Below are positions 5,110 to 7,196 of a stretch of 7,196 bases of DNA, in pieces. The notes under the pieces are model-generated. The model was not told the DNA's origin. It worked only from the letters and a program-made list of their open reading frames with translations, and did no database searches. The position numbers and the translations under genes are program-made. Position 1 is the stretch's first letter. Every line of letters begins with the position of its first letter. Source of the DNA: an uncultured Bacilli bacterium (lineage in GTDB: Bacteria > Bacillota_I > Bacilli_A > RF39 > UBA660); NCBI GenBank assembly GCA_910586425.1, contig CAJUHL010000081.1, forward strand, positions 1 to 7,196, written 5' to 3'.

Positions 5110-7162
5110 TTATCGGAGTCAGATACATTCTTCTGAAACACAGTCTTCCAAACACCTTAGTTCCCTTAAAGCATTGTAAAACTTTTTCTTTATGCGCTGC
5201 ATATATCAGGTCAATCATATGCTTTTTAATCTTTGACAACTCTTCATTGTGTGATGTCGCCTGCTTACTTCCATAACAGGCATTAAATATTTCTACTATA
5301 GTCGCCTGTGTTAAATTAATTTCCTGTATCTCTTTCACACACTGGTCAAAATAATCCTTTTTAGACAGACCGCCGTTGTATTTGCGGAACCGTCTGAAAG
5401 CACAAAACTTTGAATATCGCTCTGCTATTTCCTTTATTACTGCCCTGTGCTTATCATTTCCCCGAATATCATAACGGTTCATCAGTTCCATTATATTAAT
5501 CTTCTTTTCTTTTGTTTCTTTTTTAGGCGTTTCTTTTTTGTTATCCACCAGCGTACAGATGTTGTCCATCGGACAATTCATACCGTTTTCAAAATACACT
5601 GAATTTTCTACACTGTTTGGAAAAGCAAATTTGAAATAAAGTGGTTTTCTTACCTTATCACCTGCCTTTGAATTATCTTTCTTATGTGCATGAATAAGAT
5701 AATCACTAATAGTCTTATATGCGTCATTTTTTGCCTTGGTTTCTTCTTCTGACAGATCTCTTTCTTCTTTCAATAATGCATATTTCTTTATTTTATTATA
5801 TGCATCTAAAACCAACGGATTCTCTGACACTTCCTTTGCAGTTATCGTTCTCTTTCTTGCTCCTGTCACTTTCCCATATTCAATATATTCAAACAAAAAT
5901 TTGTCTTCATTATCCAATAATCCAATTTTTCTTAAATCCGTCAATTCTTTTTTTGTATTCATATCATATTCTCGTTTTGCACTGTCAATCTCAACATTTG
6001 AAGCACTGCTGAGCATGGAAATTTTGTCATAAATCCTTTTCAACGCCTGTTCTTTTAATTTCATATCATCTTCTGTCTTTGGTGGCGTTGTATCCAGAAA
6101 AATATGCCAATAATACGCCTGTAAAATCTGTCCCACATTTACTATATCGCCAACCTTGCCTTTTGCTATCTTAGTATCTGTCTTTGCCAGGTCATCAATT
6201 GTATTATATTTATCTTTGGACTTCCTTGCTACTTTATTTACTGGTGTAAGGAAATGTTCTTCGCAATACTTTGCCTTTTCCACCAGTATTTTATTTGATG
6301 AAATCCACATTTGATCTGAGTCGTAATCCATTCCTGAAGCTCTTTCCATGATGTCACTGTCAATGCTGTTGACTACAACAATATTATCCGATAAATTCAT
6401 ATATTTCTCTAACAAGTCACTCTGCTTATTTTTCAGACATATTATATTACCACTACAAACACATGGATTCCTGGCTGCGATCAACTCCTGTCCATCATCA
6501 TAAGACTTACAATATGCTTCTCTTCCTTTATGTACCCTGATCCAGTCTTCCGGCTCCACACCACTTGCATACTGCATCATCTCCATTGGATTACTCACAC
6601 AGACACAAAAATCTGAATCAGGTATCTTAATACCATCTTTTTTCCAATTTTCTTTGTAATCATTTAGCGTATCATTCTTATATTTAGTAAATAAATCAGT
6701 TCGTGTAATCTTAGGAACATACGATGCTAACTCATAAATCATTGTATTGTCAATATTATCGGTATTGCCAATATGCATGAGGAACATGTTATCATCATTT
6801 CTCAAATCATACATATATGGAAATTCACCAATTTTTAACAGTGTCCTCATATCATCTCTTGTCAGTGGCAATGCCATCAGAATTTGGGGATTACATCTGC
6901 GTGCGTGGTCATACATTCCATGTTCTGATTTCACAACACCAAAATATGAGTTATCTTTAATGTAAGAAAGCCAGTATTCTAACATGCTCTGTATTTCACC
7001 ATCAGCATTGTTCGGATACTTATTCTTCACATTATCCCTAATCTTTAGGATTTTCAAGCTGTTAGGTGTCGTAATAAGCTTAATCTGACGGATATCTTTT
7101 GCAGTAGTCCATCCATGTTTTTTTACATCTTCTAATGTTACATTACACCAGTTTACAACTTT
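5090..7162 (-). CDS. Phage single-chain RNA polymerase, YonO/QDE-1-like (RdRP-like DPBB family), N-terminal part missing
   Basis: This family makes RNA with a two-barrel active site related to cellular RNA polymerase beta and beta'. SPbeta YonO is a DNA-dependent member and fungal QDE-1 an RNA/DNA-dependent one. Numbering from TTG at 7057 (655 codons), visible family blocks are YFGVVKSEHG (38-47) and LMALPLTRDD (60-69); CVCVSNPMEMM (151-161); AARNPCVCSGNIICLKN (194-210), the counterpart of the RNP-x(4)-G block that leads into the catalytic barrel; SGMDYDSDQMWIS (241-253), with D244, D246 and D248 as Mg ligands; GDIVNVGQILQAYYWHIF (303-320), bridge-like; and NVEIDSAKREYD (354-365), matching the AVDxAKTG block. 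A Lys/Glu linker (507-519) precedes a helical C-terminal domain. The 35 codons upstream of 7057 (including KLITTPNSLK) look like the same protein and contain no ATG, GTG or TTG; TTG 7057 has no Shine-Dalgarno. The second barrel should lie outside the window. It probably transcribes phage genes; template not proven. Confidence 0.75.
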   Translation of the reverse strand, partial: KVVNWCNVTLEDVKKHGWTTAKDIRQIKLITTPNSLKILKIRDNVKNKYPNNADGEIQSMLEYWLSYIKDNSYFGVVKSEHGMYDHARRCNPQILMALPLTRDDMRTLLKIGEFPYMYDLRNDDNMFLMHIGNTDNIDNTMIYELASYVPKITRTDLFTKYKNDTLNDYKENWKKDGIKIPDSDFCVCVSNPMEMMQYASGVEPEDWIRVHKGREAYCKSYDDGQELIAARNPCVCSGNIICLKNKQSDLLEKYMNLSDNIVVVNSIDSDIMERASGMDYDSDQMWISSNKILVEKAKYCEEHFLTPVNKVARKSKDKYNTIDDLAKTDTKIAKGKVGDIVNVGQILQAYYWHIFLDTTPPKTEDDMKLKEQALKRIYDKISMLSSASNVEIDSAKREYDMNTKKELTDLRKIGLLDNEDKFLFEYIEYGKVTGARKRTITAKEVSENPLVLDAYNKIKKYALLKEERDLSEEETKAKNDAYKTISDYLIHAHKKDNSKAGDKVRKPLYFKFAFPNSVENSVYFENGMNCPMDNICTLVDNKKETPKKETKEKKINIMELMNRYDIRGNDKHRAVIKEIAERYSKFCAFRRFRKYNGGLSKKDYFDQCVKEIQEINLTQATIVEIFNACYGSKQATSHNEELSKIKKHMIDLIYAAHKEKVLQCFKGTKVFGRLCFRRMYLTPINEDISL

Positions 7163-7196
7163 TTATAAAAATACAAATACAAACCCATCTTTTTAT
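7163..7196 (-). other. Frame break or edge artefact upstream of the polymerase coding sequence
   Basis: The polymerase frame meets TAA at 7165-7163 and another at 7195-7193. The neighbouring frame is open across this stretch and would join the polymerase frame if the AAAAA run at 7165-7160 had one more base, or if ribosomes slipped back by one there. Only 34 bases remain before the edge, so a sequence error, slippage, intron boundary or true truncation cannot be told apart. Confidence 0.4.

Noticed and set aside
5090..7057. TTG at 7057 as the true start of the polymerase
   Set aside because: It has no Shine-Dalgarno, and the family-like block KLITTPNSLK spans it, so translation must come from upstream.

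Overview
The window is about one-third GC, has strong Gram-positive ribosome-binding sites, and every gene I can support lies on the minus strand. The gene content is that of a phage or prophage of a low-GC Firmicute, most likely a clostridial (Lachnospiraceae-type) host. The host is inferred from composition and gene families only. All roles below come from motifs read by eye; no database search was run.

Read in the direction of transcription, from high to low coordinates, the layout is as follows. (1) 7162-5090 is the C-terminal part of a single-chain RNA polymerase of the YonO/QDE-1-like (RdRP-like double-psi beta-barrel) family, with a DYDSD metal-binding loop. Its frame has no acceptable start and meets an in-frame TAA at 7165-7163, so it is broken, spliced, frameshifted or mis-assembled near the window edge. 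(2) 5109-4951 is a doubtful small ORF with an internal TGA. (3) 4947-4747 is a 66-residue helix-turn-helix protein followed by a terminator. (4) 4668-4398 is a gene-free, GC-richer stretch packed with perfect inverted repeats. Its G-U pairs fit only the minus strand, and I read it as an unidentified structured RNA whose last three hairpin loops share a UCCACA motif. (5) 4381-3545 is a complete, self-contained type III toxin-antitoxin cassette: two candidate promoters, an antitoxin RNA with two 51-nt tandem pseudoknot repeats, an attenuating hairpin, a CptN/ToxN-like endoribonuclease toxin and a final terminator. (6) 3489-3307 is a second, paralogous 60-residue helix-turn-helix protein. (7) 3306-2973 is a very AT-rich gap with short repeats. 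(8) 2972-1 is the first 990 codons of a tail tape measure protein, running off the left edge.

The strongest find is the type III system. The two repeats differ at 10 of 51 positions. Eight of these form four compensated base pairs (three in stem 1, one in the pseudoknot stem), and a ninth swaps G-U for A-U. This identifies the RNA fold independently of any homology search. The toxin would be an RNase held inactive by these pseudoknots, probably acting in addiction or in exclusion of competing phages. Next to it lie an uncharacterised ornate RNA and a phage RNA polymerase that may transcribe its own late genes, so this is an accessory-rich island between transcription and virion genes.
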